The notes under the pieces are model-generated. The model made no database searches. It had not been told where the DNA came from and saw only the letters and a program-made list of their open reading frames with translations. Positions 21,279 to 30,536 of a stretch of 64,000 nt of DNA are shown in pieces. The DNA is taken from assembly GCA_029834535.1 (NCBI GenBank), contig JAQMWT010000052.1, positions 1 to 64,000 of the forward strand. Reading direction: 5' to 3'. The position numbers were made by a program, and so were the translations under genes. This DNA is from Chrysophaeum taylorii. Lineage: Eukaryota > Sar > Pelagophyceae > Pelagomonadales > Pelagomonadaceae. Within the stretch, counting starts at the first letter, position 1. Each line of letters starts with the position of its first letter.

Positions 21279-21877
21279 GAAATATTAATCGACCGCACCT
21301 TGGACCAAGCGTCCTGCCCCGGCCACGTCGTCTGTTCGAAACGGCTGTTGCCTTCCTCTACCCCGCGGACGCCTGGCGGCGGTTTCGGTGGAATTGAGTT
21401 TGCCTCTCCTCCTTTTCTACGAGGAGGAGGCCGTTTCGTTGCACAAACCACGGGGATTTCATCCTCCTCCTCCTCCTCCTCATCGTGGCCGGACGCCTCG
21501 AACAACAGATACTGGCGAATGTCCTCGGAGGGCCGGCCGGTGACCGGATCGAGGGCATCGAAGAAGCGGTCGAAGACGACAATAGGGTCCAGCTCCAGGA
21601 CGTCGACAGCGCAGTGTCGCTCCGAAAGCTCGAGCCCGCGCCATCCGAGCCGGTCATAGATCTCGCGGCGCGACTCGTCGGTCAGCACGCACAGCGCGAC
21701 GCACAGCGTCTTGAACCGCCTGTCCTCCGGGGCCATGGCGATTGATTTCCGATGGAACAGTGCGTAGCATCGCGCTCGCTGAAACTTACGCGGCACTCCG
21801 AGACTCGCGTACAGATCGATGCGTTTCCGCCGACCGCCTAAGCTCCGGAGCCGAACGGCTCGCCGGTGCTTGGACAT
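21275..21877 (-). CDS. J-like domain protein lacking HPD
   Basis: A 200-residue protein. Residues 20-80 (DLYASLGVPRKFQ, ALFHRKSIAMAPE, LCVALCVLTDESRREIYDRLGW) follow a DnaJ J domain: the DLY.LGV start, a basic helix II, and the L-D-ES-RR-x-YDRLG end. The His-Pro-Asp loop that stimulates Hsp70 ATPase is absent (HRKS instead). It is therefore a J-like protein, possibly a structural adaptor. The C-terminal half is acidic then Pro-rich and probably disordered. Convergent with the preceding gene, with a 4-bp stop overlap. Confidence 0.6.
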   Translation of the reverse strand: MSKHRRAVRLRSLGGRRKRIDLYASLGVPRKFQRARCYALFHRKSIAMAPEDRRFKTLCVALCVLTDESRREIYDRLGWRGLELSERHCAVDVLELDPIVVFDRFFDALDPVTGRPSEDIRQYLLFEASGHDEEEEEEDEIPVVCATKRPPPRRKGGEANSIPPKPPPGVRGVEEGNSRFEQTTWPGQDAWSKVRSINIS

Positions 21878-23724
21878 CGTCGGGAGAGGGTTTAAGGGAA
21901 GGAGTGAAGGCAGGCGGGGTTCTTGCTTTCATTGTCGCTCGTTTCTTCCACTCCAGACATTCATTCGGAGGAGCGCCTCGGCCCTCTCGCATACTTCCTT
22001 GACAGTCGCCGTCGACGTGCTGTTCCGCGTGCTACGCGGTGATCGCCTCCGCCACCCGAGTGACTAAGGTCCCCGACATGCTCTATGGAGATACTTCAAG
22101 GTCGGTCTCACCGCCCTCGGATTGTCTCCGTCGTGCCGTCGCCTCGAGCCCGCCGCCAGTGCGTTGATGCTCCTGGCCTCTGATCGGGGTACCGACCGAC
22201 CAACTCGCGCGGACGCGCATTCCCCATGATGCCGTACTCTTCGATGCGCGGCCCGCAGTCCGCCTTCTCCCGACGAAGAGTAAATCGCCGGTGGTCGCCC
22301 GACGGACGGTGCGTGCCATTTACTTCGCCGCATCTACGCTCAGCAGACGTCGCCGACCTTGGTTGCTTCGAGCTCTGATTCGACCTCTCGCAGCTGTAGT
22401 CAAGAAACATGGTCCGCGTCGAAGCCAGAGAGAGCGCCGCGACAGCAATAAGCCGCTCGCACCACGACGAGAGCGATCGACGATGACGTAATGAAGTGAC
22501 GACGACCGAGCAAACGAGCAAGCTGAGCGAGGACGCGCGCTCGAAGACAGTAAGGCGACCAACGACGTGAGGAAGAGTGCGAGCCACGCGCGCAGCAGCG
22601 GCGAAAATCGAAGCGGATTCGTAAGCCGAGCAGCTCGCCGCCAATTCCCGGAACGCCTGCCTGCTGGAGGTTGCTGCGTGCCGTCGAGCTTGGCAACGAT
22701 GTTCGTCGCCCTTCGACATCATCGAGCGGTGACTCTAGACGGCGCGCCTCAAACGTAAAGCGCGTCGCCGTGATCTCAGCAATGCACGAAGAAACGCTCG
22801 ACGACACGAGAATGGTCCGCAGCCTTTAGAAAGAGAGACGGACCACCGGCGCCGATATACGGTTTCGTGTCGATCGAGATCAGGAAAATATGAAGTGTCG
22901 ACATTAGTGCGCCGATCGTCCGTCAACTAAGTCGCCTCGAACCCGAGCGCGGTCCCTTCCGACCGCATAGCATACCAAGGGCATGCGTTGGCCTTGAGGA
23001 TCTCAAGGTGGTGCTTAGGAGCACGTTGCTGCGTTCGAGAGGGGGGGGACACTCGAGAATATCGCGGTGGAGTGAGATCACGTCCCTTGGTTGTTTCCAC
23101 GGGCACTCGAGTTGAGACCCTACCCGAGCAGCCCGACTCGAGGGGGCGACGTCGAACGCGCGATACTGGGGGTGTTGCTGGAGGTCGATACAGCTCGAGT
23201 TTATGTTCAGGTAGCACATAACGCAGCGTGGTCGCCAGTCGTAGCCAAGAGACCTTGAATCTCAGCAGGTCGTATGCGTGGATGTCGACACAGACCTCGT
23301 AGTCGTCGAAGACCGAGGAGTTTTCTTCGACAGCGCGAGTTGGAAAGAAAAAAAGCATTTCCGGGAGAGCGCGAGTAGAGCGGAAGCTCCGTCGAGTAAC
23401 AGGAAGAGCTGGCTCCTAGTCTCGCAGCGCGGTGCGCTTTGTCGAACGCCGCTGTCGAGCACCATATATGTCCGAGCCTTCGTGTCATTGTAAATTGTCG
23501 AGAGGAGACATACATAAGTTTTATCGGCTGCTGTGGGCACCATATATTTTCATCATATACTCCAGGACCGCCCTTCTTGAAATGAAATGAAATGAAATGA
23601 TGGACGTACTAGGGTTGGCGTAGTTAGGAGACGGCGGGGCCAGGCAGGCGTGACACCCATCCAGGTGGCGCGAGATATTGAGTGTTCTAGTAGGTTTCGC
23701 GTTGCGAAGAAAGGAATCGCCTTA
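21878..23724. other. Intergenic, GC-rich, no supported gene
   Basis: Long but uncharacteristic open frames occur on both strands at 22.1-22.8 kb. On the minus strand at 23.2-23.5 kb a segment spread over two frames (VFDDYEVCVDIHAYDLLRF, preceded by SQLFLLLDGASALLALSRK) looks like a decayed coding region of unknown identity. A GAAAT run (about 23579-23598) lies before the kinase gene's 3' end. Confidence 0.4.
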
Positions 23725-24957
23725 TTAGGGTGGAGAGTCGAGGATGGGTTTGAGGTGGTCGAGGAGCTTAGCCTGGAAGGCGTTGAAAGCCAGGATGTCG
23801 CCCTTGCCGCGGAGGATGCGGATGACCGCAGCATCAGCAGGCGTGGGGGGATTTGTTTTGGTGTCGTTGTCGTCTGTGGTTTTTGGGGTGATGAGGGCGG
23901 TGAGGGAGACGAGGCCGTTGGGCGTGACGAGGCTGGCCTCGAGGGAAAAGTCGTCGGGCTGGTTGACGGCGCAGTCGAGGTCGTGGAGGTGTCGCGCGAG
24001 TTGTGCCGCCGCGTCGGTCGGGGATTTAGAGGTTTGGAACTCTAGGACGCGGCTCGAGGCGACCTTTTTGGCGGGCGCGGGGGCGTCGACGGCATCAGCC
24101 GATTCTCTCTGATAAGAAGCGTTTTTTTTGTGGTCGTCGGCGGATAACCACGGATCGTCTTTGACGTCGAGGAGAGTAGCACGAAGATTGGGGTCGGCGA
24201 CGAGAATTTTGTCGATGAGGGCGACGACCTGTTTCGAAAAGAAATCGGGGTAGGCGTAGTCGGCGGCCTTGATTTTGGCGAAGAGCGCCGACATCGTCTG
24301 CTCGTCGAACGGAAGAAAACCCGCGAGAAGGACATACAAAATAACTCCGATCGACCAGCAGTCGGCGATGCGGCCGTCGTAGCCCTCGTTCTGGAGGACC
24401 TCGGGGGCGACGTAATTTGGTGTGCCGCAGGTCGTGTGGAGCATCTGACTTCTGCTCGCTCCTTGGTCGCCGTCGTAGAGCGCCGAGAGGCCAAAATCGC
24501 TAATCTTGAGGACCACGTGTTCGTCGAGAAGAAGATTTTCGGGTTTCAAGTCGCGGTGCGCGACACCCTGCGAGTGGCAATAGCTCACGCCGTCCACGAG
24601 CTGCCGGAAGTAACGCTTGGCCTCGGGCTCGGCGAGCCTACCGGACTTGACGATGAGGTCGAAGAGTTCGCCACCGGTCACGAGTTCTAATACGATAAAT
24701 ATTTTCGTCCGGCTTGCCAGCACCTCTTTGAGCTTGACGACGTTTGGATGCTCCAGTTGTTTCATGATCGATATCTCTTTTTTTATCTGAGCCCCCATCG
24801 ACTGCTTCTGAATGCGTTCCTTGTCGAGGACCTTTATTGCTACTTGCTCGCCGGTTTCGGTGTTGACAGCGTGTTTTACCTTCCCAAACGTCCCTTCGCC
24901 GAGGGTCCTCCCGATCTCGTACTTGCCGACAGTCTTCTTTGCAGCAGCAGCCATCAC
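23725..24957 (-). CDS. SNF1/CIPK-like Ser/Thr protein kinase
   Basis: A 410-residue protein with a complete kinase domain (13-270): G-loop LGEGTFGKV, Lys42 (VAIKVLDK), HRDLKPEN (134-141), DFG (154-156), activation segment [16 protein letters not shown] (173-188). The activation segment is the exact style of plant and algal CIPK/SnRK kinases. The C-terminal region ends with [17 protein letters not shown], very like the KA1-type end of CIPKs, but I do not see the N-A-F/FISL motif that binds CBL calcium sensors. It may be an SnRK or CIPK relative controlled differently. Two alternative Mets lie at the start. It is divergent from ALG8 with 47 bp between the two ATGs. Confidence 0.9.
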   Translation of the reverse strand: MMAAAAKKTVGKYEIGRTLGEGTFGKVKHAVNTETGEQVAIKVLDKERIQKQSMGAQIKKEISIMKQLEHPNVVKLKEVLASRTKIFIVLELVTGGELFDLIVKSGRLAEPEAKRYFRQLVDGVSYCHSQGVAHRDLKPENLLLDEHVVLKISDFGLSALYDGDQGASRSQMLHTTCGTPNYVAPEVLQNEGYDGRIADCWSIGVILYVLLAGFLPFDEQTMSALFAKIKAADYAYPDFFSKQVVALIDKILVADPNLRATLLDVKDDPWLSADDHKKNASYQRESADAVDAPAPAKKVASSRVLEFQTSKSPTDAAAQLARHLHDLDCAVNQPDDFSLEASLVTPNGLVSLTALITPKTTDDNDTKTNPPTPADAAVIRILRGKGDILAFNAFQAKLLDHLKPILDSPP

Positions 24958-25004
24958 TTGGCGGCGGCGTTAAAGAACTAGGGTTTAGCCCGAGTTATTA
25001 ATTC
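24958..25004. promoter_or_regulatory. 47-bp divergent spacer between kinase and ALG8
   Basis: The kinase start codon and the ALG8 start codon are 47 bp apart on opposite strands. A stop codon (TAA at 24999) in the ALG8 frame directly before its ATG rules out an upstream extension. Both promoters must overlap or extend into the partner's coding sequence. The spacer contains TTATTAATTC but no clear TATA box. Confidence 0.6.
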
Positions 25005-26348
25005 ATGGACCTCTGCCTCAAGGTGCTCCTCGCACCCGCATACAGGTCGACGGACTTTGACGTCCACAAGAACTGGCTCGAGATCACGTCGTCGCGACCT
25101 CCGCACCAATGGTACGACGATGTCCCCGGCCAGTCCGAGTGGACCTTGGACTATCCCCCGGCATTCGCCTTGGTGGAAGCTGTGCTTGCGAAGATCTTTG
25201 CCTTGACAACAACTAACGACGTGTTGTTCCAGCGGGGATCGGTGATTTTCCTCCAAGCTCTGACGCTGCGGCCGCTCCTCTCCTTCAACGCCGCGCTCAT
25301 CATGGTCGACAACATCCACTTCCAGTACAACGGATTTTTTTTGGGCGTGCTCGCGTTTTCGCTCGACGCCCTCGACCGCGGAAATTATATATTAGCGGCC
25401 TTTTGGTTTTCGCTCCTTCTCACCCTCAAGCACCTCTTCCTGACGCTCGCACCCTTTTTCACGATCCATATTTTGGTCCGGTACGTCCGCGGATCTCCTC
25501 GGAGGTTCGCGAAGGTCGCGGTCGCGACGCTCGCGACGGTTTGTCTCGGCCTCGCTCCGACCTTGCTTCCGGCTGCGGTGGAGGGGGTGTTTTTCGACAC
25601 ACTTCTCAAACTCAAGGCCCGCCTCTTTCCGTTTGACTCGAGGGGCCTCGTCCACTCCTACTGGGCTCCCAATTTTTGGGCGTTGTACGCGTTTCTCGAC
25701 CGTTTGGTCCTTCGCGCCGCCGGCGGCGGCGGCGGCGGCGGAAACGTCGTCGGTTCGACCCGCGGCCGCGTCGACGCCGAAGCGGGGGGCATGGCGGCCC
25801 TCCCGCAGCCGACCCCCCTCGTCTGCGCGATTCTAACCCTAATCGCCATGGCGCCCGCCCTCGCCGCCTCTCGTGCTGGTGACCCCTTGAAAGCCGCCTT
25901 CCACTGCGCGCTCTCCGCCTTCATCTTCGGCTGGCACGTCCACGAAAAGTTTGCCCTCGTCGCGCTCCTTCCCCTTGCCATGAGGATCCCCGACCGCCCG
26001 CTCTGCCGCCACTTCTCCCGCCTTTGCGCCTTTGCCGTCTTGCCCCTCATGCCCCAGACCGAGTTCGTCACCGCGATCCTCCTGATCGCCCTCGAAGAGG
26101 CCTACCACTTCCCTCTTTTGTTTAACTTCTCCTTTCTCGAGCGCCTCCACGTCTCCGCCCTCCTCGCCCTCGTCTTTCTCCACCGCCTCGCCTGGCCCTT
26201 CCTCCTTCCCGCGCAATTCGCCGCGAAATTCGAGTTTCTCCCCCTCATGCTCATTTCCGTCTACGGCGCCCTATCCTTCGCCGCCATCTGGCTCCACTCC
26301 TGCCGGAGCTTCCTCCTCCTTCAAAAGAATATTTTATTTCCCTCTTAA
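25005..26348 (+). CDS. ALG8: ALG8, dolichyl-P-glucose alpha-1,3-glucosyltransferase
   Basis: A 447-residue polytopic ER membrane protein of the ALG6/ALG8 family, which adds glucose to the lipid-linked N-glycan precursor in the ER lumen. Family landmarks in order: STDFDVHKNWLEIT, SEWTLDYPPAFA, LFQRGSVIF, DNIHFQYNGFFLG, LLTLKHLFLTLAP, RLFPFDSRGLVHSYWAPNFWALY split around a Phe-Asp insertion, and FGWHVHEKFAL. The D-N-I-H-F-Q-Y-N-G wording fits ALG8 better than ALG6. A poly-Gly run (about residues 240-247) is an expanded GGC repeat in a loop. The second glucose is added by ALG8; its presence implies a glucosylated N-glycan precursor. Confidence 0.9.
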   Translation: MDLCLKVLLAPAYRSTDFDVHKNWLEITSSRPPHQWYDDVPGQSEWTLDYPPAFALVEAVLAKIFALTTTNDVLFQRGSVIFLQALTLRPLLSFNAALIMVDNIHFQYNGFFLGVLAFSLDALDRGNYILAAFWFSLLLTLKHLFLTLAPFFTIHILVRYVRGSPRRFAKVAVATLATVCLGLAPTLLPAAVEGVFFDTLLKLKARLFPFDSRGLVHSYWAPNFWALYAFLDRLVLRAAGGGGGGGNVVGSTRGRVDAEAGGMAALPQPTPLVCAILTLIAMAPALAASRAGDPLKAAFHCALSAFIFGWHVHEKFALVALLPLAMRIPDRPLCRHFSRLCAFAVLPLMPQTEFVTAILLIALEEAYHFPLLFNFSFLERLHVSALLALVFLHRLAWPFLLPAQFAAKFEFLPLMLISVYGALSFAAIWLHSCRSFLLLQKNILFPS

Positions 26349-27086
26349 TAAATGTCTGTCTATAAGCTGCAAAACCGCCGAACGTCGTCGTCGCAACGGT
26401 TGATTGATTGACGAGGCGTCATGGTTTTCTTACCCCAGCATGATGATGACATCATCATCATCATCATCGTCATCGTCCTCCTCGTCGTCGTCGTCGTCGT
26501 CGTCGGATGCCACCGCGCGCGCGGGGAAGGCATATCTCTCTTCGAGAAGGCCGCCGCGAAGACTGACCATCTACGCTGTGGTGGTGGAGAGCCTCTTATT
26601 ATCTAGCTGCAAAGGACGCCTTGGAGCATATGGCGCGAAAATCAAGGCGCTCGACGCGGCGCGAGGATGCCGCGGGAGACATCGTCCGCGCTGGCCAATC
26701 GAAAACTCTGAGCGGCTTGCGCCACGGCAAGGACCAGCAGAGCGGCAAGCCGCTTCGCCACCCAGCGTGCAGGAAATGAGCATCACGCGAGGGAGGACCG
26801 CGCAAATCGGCGCGCGAGCACTGCGATTTCCACGCAACCGACCGGATAAACAATCGAATGGATCCGCAGCTGTACAATATTGCCAGCAGCGCCCAGCGGC
26901 AATGAATGGGGCCGACAAGGACGCTGTTATCAAGATAGAAGCGACAACAGCCCCCTATCGTCGTCGTCGTCTGAAGCCTTCTTCTGCTCGGAGCAACCGG
27001 TATGGTCGAGAGCTTTTGATGAAGGCAATCAAAGAAACTCGCGGGACGTAGGACACGTAGCGTCGGTCGTTGAAGAGATACATATC
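26349..27086. other. Intergenic with ATC/TCG simple repeats
   Basis: A run of ATC/GTC triplets at about 26443-26507 and a CGT run near 26958-26968. The open frame across it (26404-27051) is driven by the triplet repeat and I do not support it as a gene. TAATAAAT directly follows the ALG8 stop, as after the tRNA methyltransferase gene at 48062, and may be a polyadenylation signal. Confidence 0.45.
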
Positions 27087-27671
27087 ATGCGCGAATCCTG
27101 GGCTCTCGAAGCACTCGAAGCGCTGCGCGCGGGTGACACAAAGCGCGTCGTCGACGCCATCAAGGGCCACGCCGAGACGGTGACGAAGAACGGGGGCTTC
27201 GGTGGCTTCCGCTTCGTGGCATCGGCCTACATCGACGGCGAGTCAATACTTCATCTCGCCGTGCGCCGCAAAGACCTGCGAACGGTCAAGGCCCTCGTAT
27301 CCCTCGTCGACGTCGGCCTCCGCAACGCCGAAGACAAGACGGCGCGGGACCTCAACCCCAAAGTCTTCGATTTGGCGTATCCCGTCAACGACTGGTCCCC
27401 ACAGGCGATGCTGGCGTGGGCGCGCTCCGCCTCGCCACATATCGAACGCCGGGAAGCCTGGCTTAAGGTCTTTCACATGTCAAAAAGACTCCCCCTTGAT
27501 ATTCACTCTTGGGTCCAAGACCACTTGACCGACCTCACCAAAGCTGGCTTGGAAGCCCAAGCCCTCCGCACCGAATCCATTCAGTGGCAGTTCGCTCTGG
27601 ACAAACTCCGAGCGGACGAGAAGCATCTCAGAAAACTAGCGGCCAAGGCCGGCTATTCCGCGTCCTCGTGA
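27087..27671 (+). CDS. Small ankyrin-repeat protein
   Basis: A 194-residue protein from the ATG in ATCATGCGCGAATCC. It reads ESWALEALEALRAGDTKRV, then after a Gly-Phe-rich loop ESILHLAVRRKDLRTVKALV and GLRNAEDKTARDL. This is about two ankyrin repeats (I/LHLA...V..L, then .N..D..T..DL). The C-terminal third is a charged helix. The frame is open further upstream to 26880, but that part is low-complexity and Ser/Arg-rich like the intergenic DNA, so I prefer the internal start. Function unknown; ankyrin repeats bind proteins. Confidence 0.65.
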   Translation: MRESWALEALEALRAGDTKRVVDAIKGHAETVTKNGGFGGFRFVASAYIDGESILHLAVRRKDLRTVKALVSLVDVGLRNAEDKTARDLNPKVFDLAYPVNDWSPQAMLAWARSASPHIERREAWLKVFHMSKRLPLDIHSWVQDHLTDLTKAGLEAQALRTESIQWQFALDKLRADEKHLRKLAAKAGYSASS

Positions 27672-27769
27672 CTTCCCCTCACTGCTCCACTTTTGTTTGA
27701 CCACGGGGGGAGTGGGCACCGCGCTTATATATATGTAAATGTGAGGACGCACGCACTCGCTCGCGTCGG

Positions 27770-27800
<31 letters not shown>

Positions 27801-29594
27801 GACAATCGCTACAGATAGAAAGAAAATCTGAAATAGGGTTAGTACCCCCTGTTATAGGGTTAGTTCACTTAACTTTGCCACCTTTGATTTTAAGAAAACG
27901 CTGTGTTATTTATTCACACCGGCTGTCCTCGATTAAGAGACAGATTCGAGGACAGACTAGCACTGTTCTTTCTCACACTCTGCTGAAGGGTAACACAGGC
28001 GTGATTACTGTTCTCTAATCGCATTGGCAAACGGAACCTTCGGAGCTCGATTCATGAGCAGCCCGGCGACCGCCGTTGTCGCGGTGTTTTTTCGAACAGC
28101 TTGGCGCGCTTTTTGTTCATTGATGGTGGTAGTATTTCTTGTTGACACGAGCGACGGGTCGCCTACCAGCTCGCCGCTGTTTCACATCATTTTCGTAGTC
28201 GCCGGCTTAAGTCGATCCGTCTTAAAGCTTGGGCGCTTCGGACAACCGTCAAAACAAAATCTCGAGTAGGCTGGTCTTGCGCATCATATTATCAAACGAA
28301 AACGACTCGCGCTCAAGCCACGCCTGCGTCTGTTTCGATTGAGTCGCAAAAGTATCGCTCTTCTTCTTCTTCTTCTTCTTCTTCTTCTTCAAGTGGCGGA
28401 CGATGTCGGCGTAATGACCACCATCTCACTGCGTTCTAAGTGCGGCGGGTTCGCTCTGCGCTTGATTGAGAGGCGCGACGCGAATTATCGCGGCCGTTTC
28501 CTGATCTTTTGAAGCAGAGATGATAAGCGCTGATCGGCGGTCTCGATAAGAAGGTGGCCGTTTCGAATCGCACCGTCAACAGAGAGAGGCCGCGTTCACA
28601 GACGTGGTTGCCGTGCTCGATGAGAAGGCGCACAGAGAAGTGAGGCGTCGCCACCGGGTGTTTTTATTCGGACCGAGACGCGCACTTGCTTGCGATTTAG
28701 AGCTGCGGCGAGGCGCTCTTGGCTGCGGCACCACCGCCTTCGAGAGCAACAACCTGACCACAACCTGGCGAAAAATGCTCGCGATCCTAAGCTGCTTGCT
28801 TTGAAGCGAGGTTCGTCTCGCTCGTCATCGCGGTCGAATCACCTTGATGGTGATGGTAAGCAAAGATGTCATGCCCCCGGCCGGGCGCATCTCGAGCAGC
28901 ATCACGAAGGTACGGGAGCTCGTGTGCTAAAAAGAGGCGTCGTGGCGGCGGTCGATCACCGAAAAGAGCATAGATCTCGGCGTTGATTGATTTTTTCACC
29001 TCGTGGGCTGGGCTGGTTTGGGCTCGTAATATTGCAGCATTCTGATGATGTTTGCTCGAGTTGGTCGGTCGTATTGCTCATCCCTGGTAGGAGCAATGTG
29101 AGAAGTATACATTTACCGTTCGCAAAGAGCAGCCGATCAGGTCAACAGCGGATGCCCCTGGTATTTTTCTGCGGGAGCGCGTAGGGTTTCCCGGCCGGCT
29201 GCGAGACGGCCGGCGAGGTGACGTAGACGTTTCGATTAGATTTGTGGAGCTCGGGAGCGCAGTGCCAGTGCTCGGCGAGATTGCTGGCGCAGGGGTCTTG
29301 AGTTTCGTAGCCACTTTGTACGAAGAAGAAGAAACCAACGCGGTTTTCAGCGCCTTCCTCGTTCATAAAGATCGGCGCGGGCTCCATGCGGTCGAGAAGG
29401 TCCCATTTGGGGTTGACGATTGGTGTCTTGAAGATTTCGACGTCCCAGCTGCCATCGGCAAAGCTCTACCGAGGTCCTGTTGCACCGATCCTCAATTTTG
29501 CTGCACCGTTCGGCGAAAAATCCAGTCGGCGGTCGTGAAAAGCAACACAAATCCGTTGTTGACTCCTAAACCCTCGTCGTGGTAGAATAGGATT
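27672..29594. other. Intergenic with TTG and CTT repeats
   Basis: A (GTT)n tract at 27766-27800 and a (TTC)n tract at 28360-28390. CCCTGTTATAGGGTTAG at 27848 forms an inverted pair of AGGGTTAG-like words. The plus-strand frame at 29244-29585 (SFVATLYEEEETNAVFSAFL, then CCTDPQFCC) might be a relic or a missed exon, but no family is evident. No other gene seen. Confidence 0.4.
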
Positions 29595-30404
29595 ATGTTG
29601 TCGGCACAGAAACGAGCTCTCCAAGCGGCGCTGACGCAGGACGTCGTGTCCCTCCAGAACCAGGAATTGGAATTCTTTTACAACAATTTTTCGTCGATCA
29701 ACACGATGGCTGCCGTCATCGGCGGGTTCGCGTTCAGTGGTCTCGTCATTGGGACGTCGTACTCGGGCTACCTCGAGAAGGCGAACGTTGCATCGCGTTA
29801 CGTCGTGATCCAGTGTTTCTACTTGAGCGCGTCGCTGTCGATTGGGTTCTGCATGATCACGTGCATCATGTGCACGGCTCTGAACGTGAGAGGCCCGGGG
29901 CTCGCTCTTAGGGGTCCCGAGGGGTCGTTGAAGCGAGCGGTCGACCTCATGCGATTGTACCAGCGATCGGTGAATATCTCTCTCACGCTCGGGCTCGTGT
30001 TTTTCCACCTGACGGCGATGACCTACTCGTGGCTGATGCTCGAGAAGATCCTGACAACAATGTTGGTGACTTTCATCTTGGTCGTTTTCCTCGCGATGAT
30101 GCTTTGGTACGTTCGGTCTATTCTCTCCGACTTTCGGATCCCCGCCGACTCGATAATTGCGGGTGGCATGGACGAGGGGGAGCTGCTGTCGGTCGCGACC
30201 GCCACGGGCGTCGGCTACCAGCAAAAGCCCTCGGACAAAAAACCGCAGGACGTGCCGCGATACAAGGCCCAGGCAAAGGACGCCGCCGAAGCCCAGCCCA
30301 TGCTTTCATCATCGAAGGAAAAGGAAGAGGAGGCGGCGGCGGAGACCCCCTCCGCCGCCGCCAACCGCTCGATGACCGACGTTCTCTTGGGGCGGTATTC
30401 CTAG
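29595..30404 (+). CDS. Four-TM membrane protein, ORAI-like layout
   Basis: A 269-residue protein with four hydrophobic segments (about 37-60, 68-97, 130-150, 154-178) and a cytosolic, charged, Ala/Glu-rich C-terminus. A conserved-looking loop with RGPEGS, then KRAVDLMRLYQRSV, separates TM2 and TM3. The layout of four TMs with a short second intracellular loop is reminiscent of ORAI store-operated Ca2+ channel subunits, but I cannot point to the diagnostic TM1 glutamate with certainty (FYNNFSSINTMAAVIGGFAF precedes it). The identification is tentative. The C-terminus overlaps the neighbouring coiled-coil gene at a CTAG stop palindrome. Confidence 0.6.
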   Translation: MLSAQKRALQAALTQDVVSLQNQELEFFYNNFSSINTMAAVIGGFAFSGLVIGTSYSGYLEKANVASRYVVIQCFYLSASLSIGFCMITCIMCTALNVRGPGLALRGPEGSLKRAVDLMRLYQRSVNISLTLGLVFFHLTAMTYSWLMLEKILTTMLVTFILVVFLAMMLWYVRSILSDFRIPADSIIAGGMDEGELLSVATATGVGYQQKPSDKKPQDVPRYKAQAKDAAEAQPMLSSSKEKEEEAAAETPSAAANRSMTDVLLGRYS

Positions 30405-30505
30405 CTGTTATTATTATTACTCCTAATCTTGGCCGTGCGCGGCGACCCCCGGATGCGCATCGGAATGTGATGTGGTTGCTGCAGCTCCTCCTCCGCAAAA
30501 AGTTT

Positions 30506-30536
<31 letters not shown>

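Noticed and set aside
26404-27051. 215-codon plus-strand frame with a Ser run
   Set aside because: Created by an ATC/GTC triplet repeat; the remainder is Arg/Ala/Ser-rich with no domain and it runs out before the ankyrin gene.
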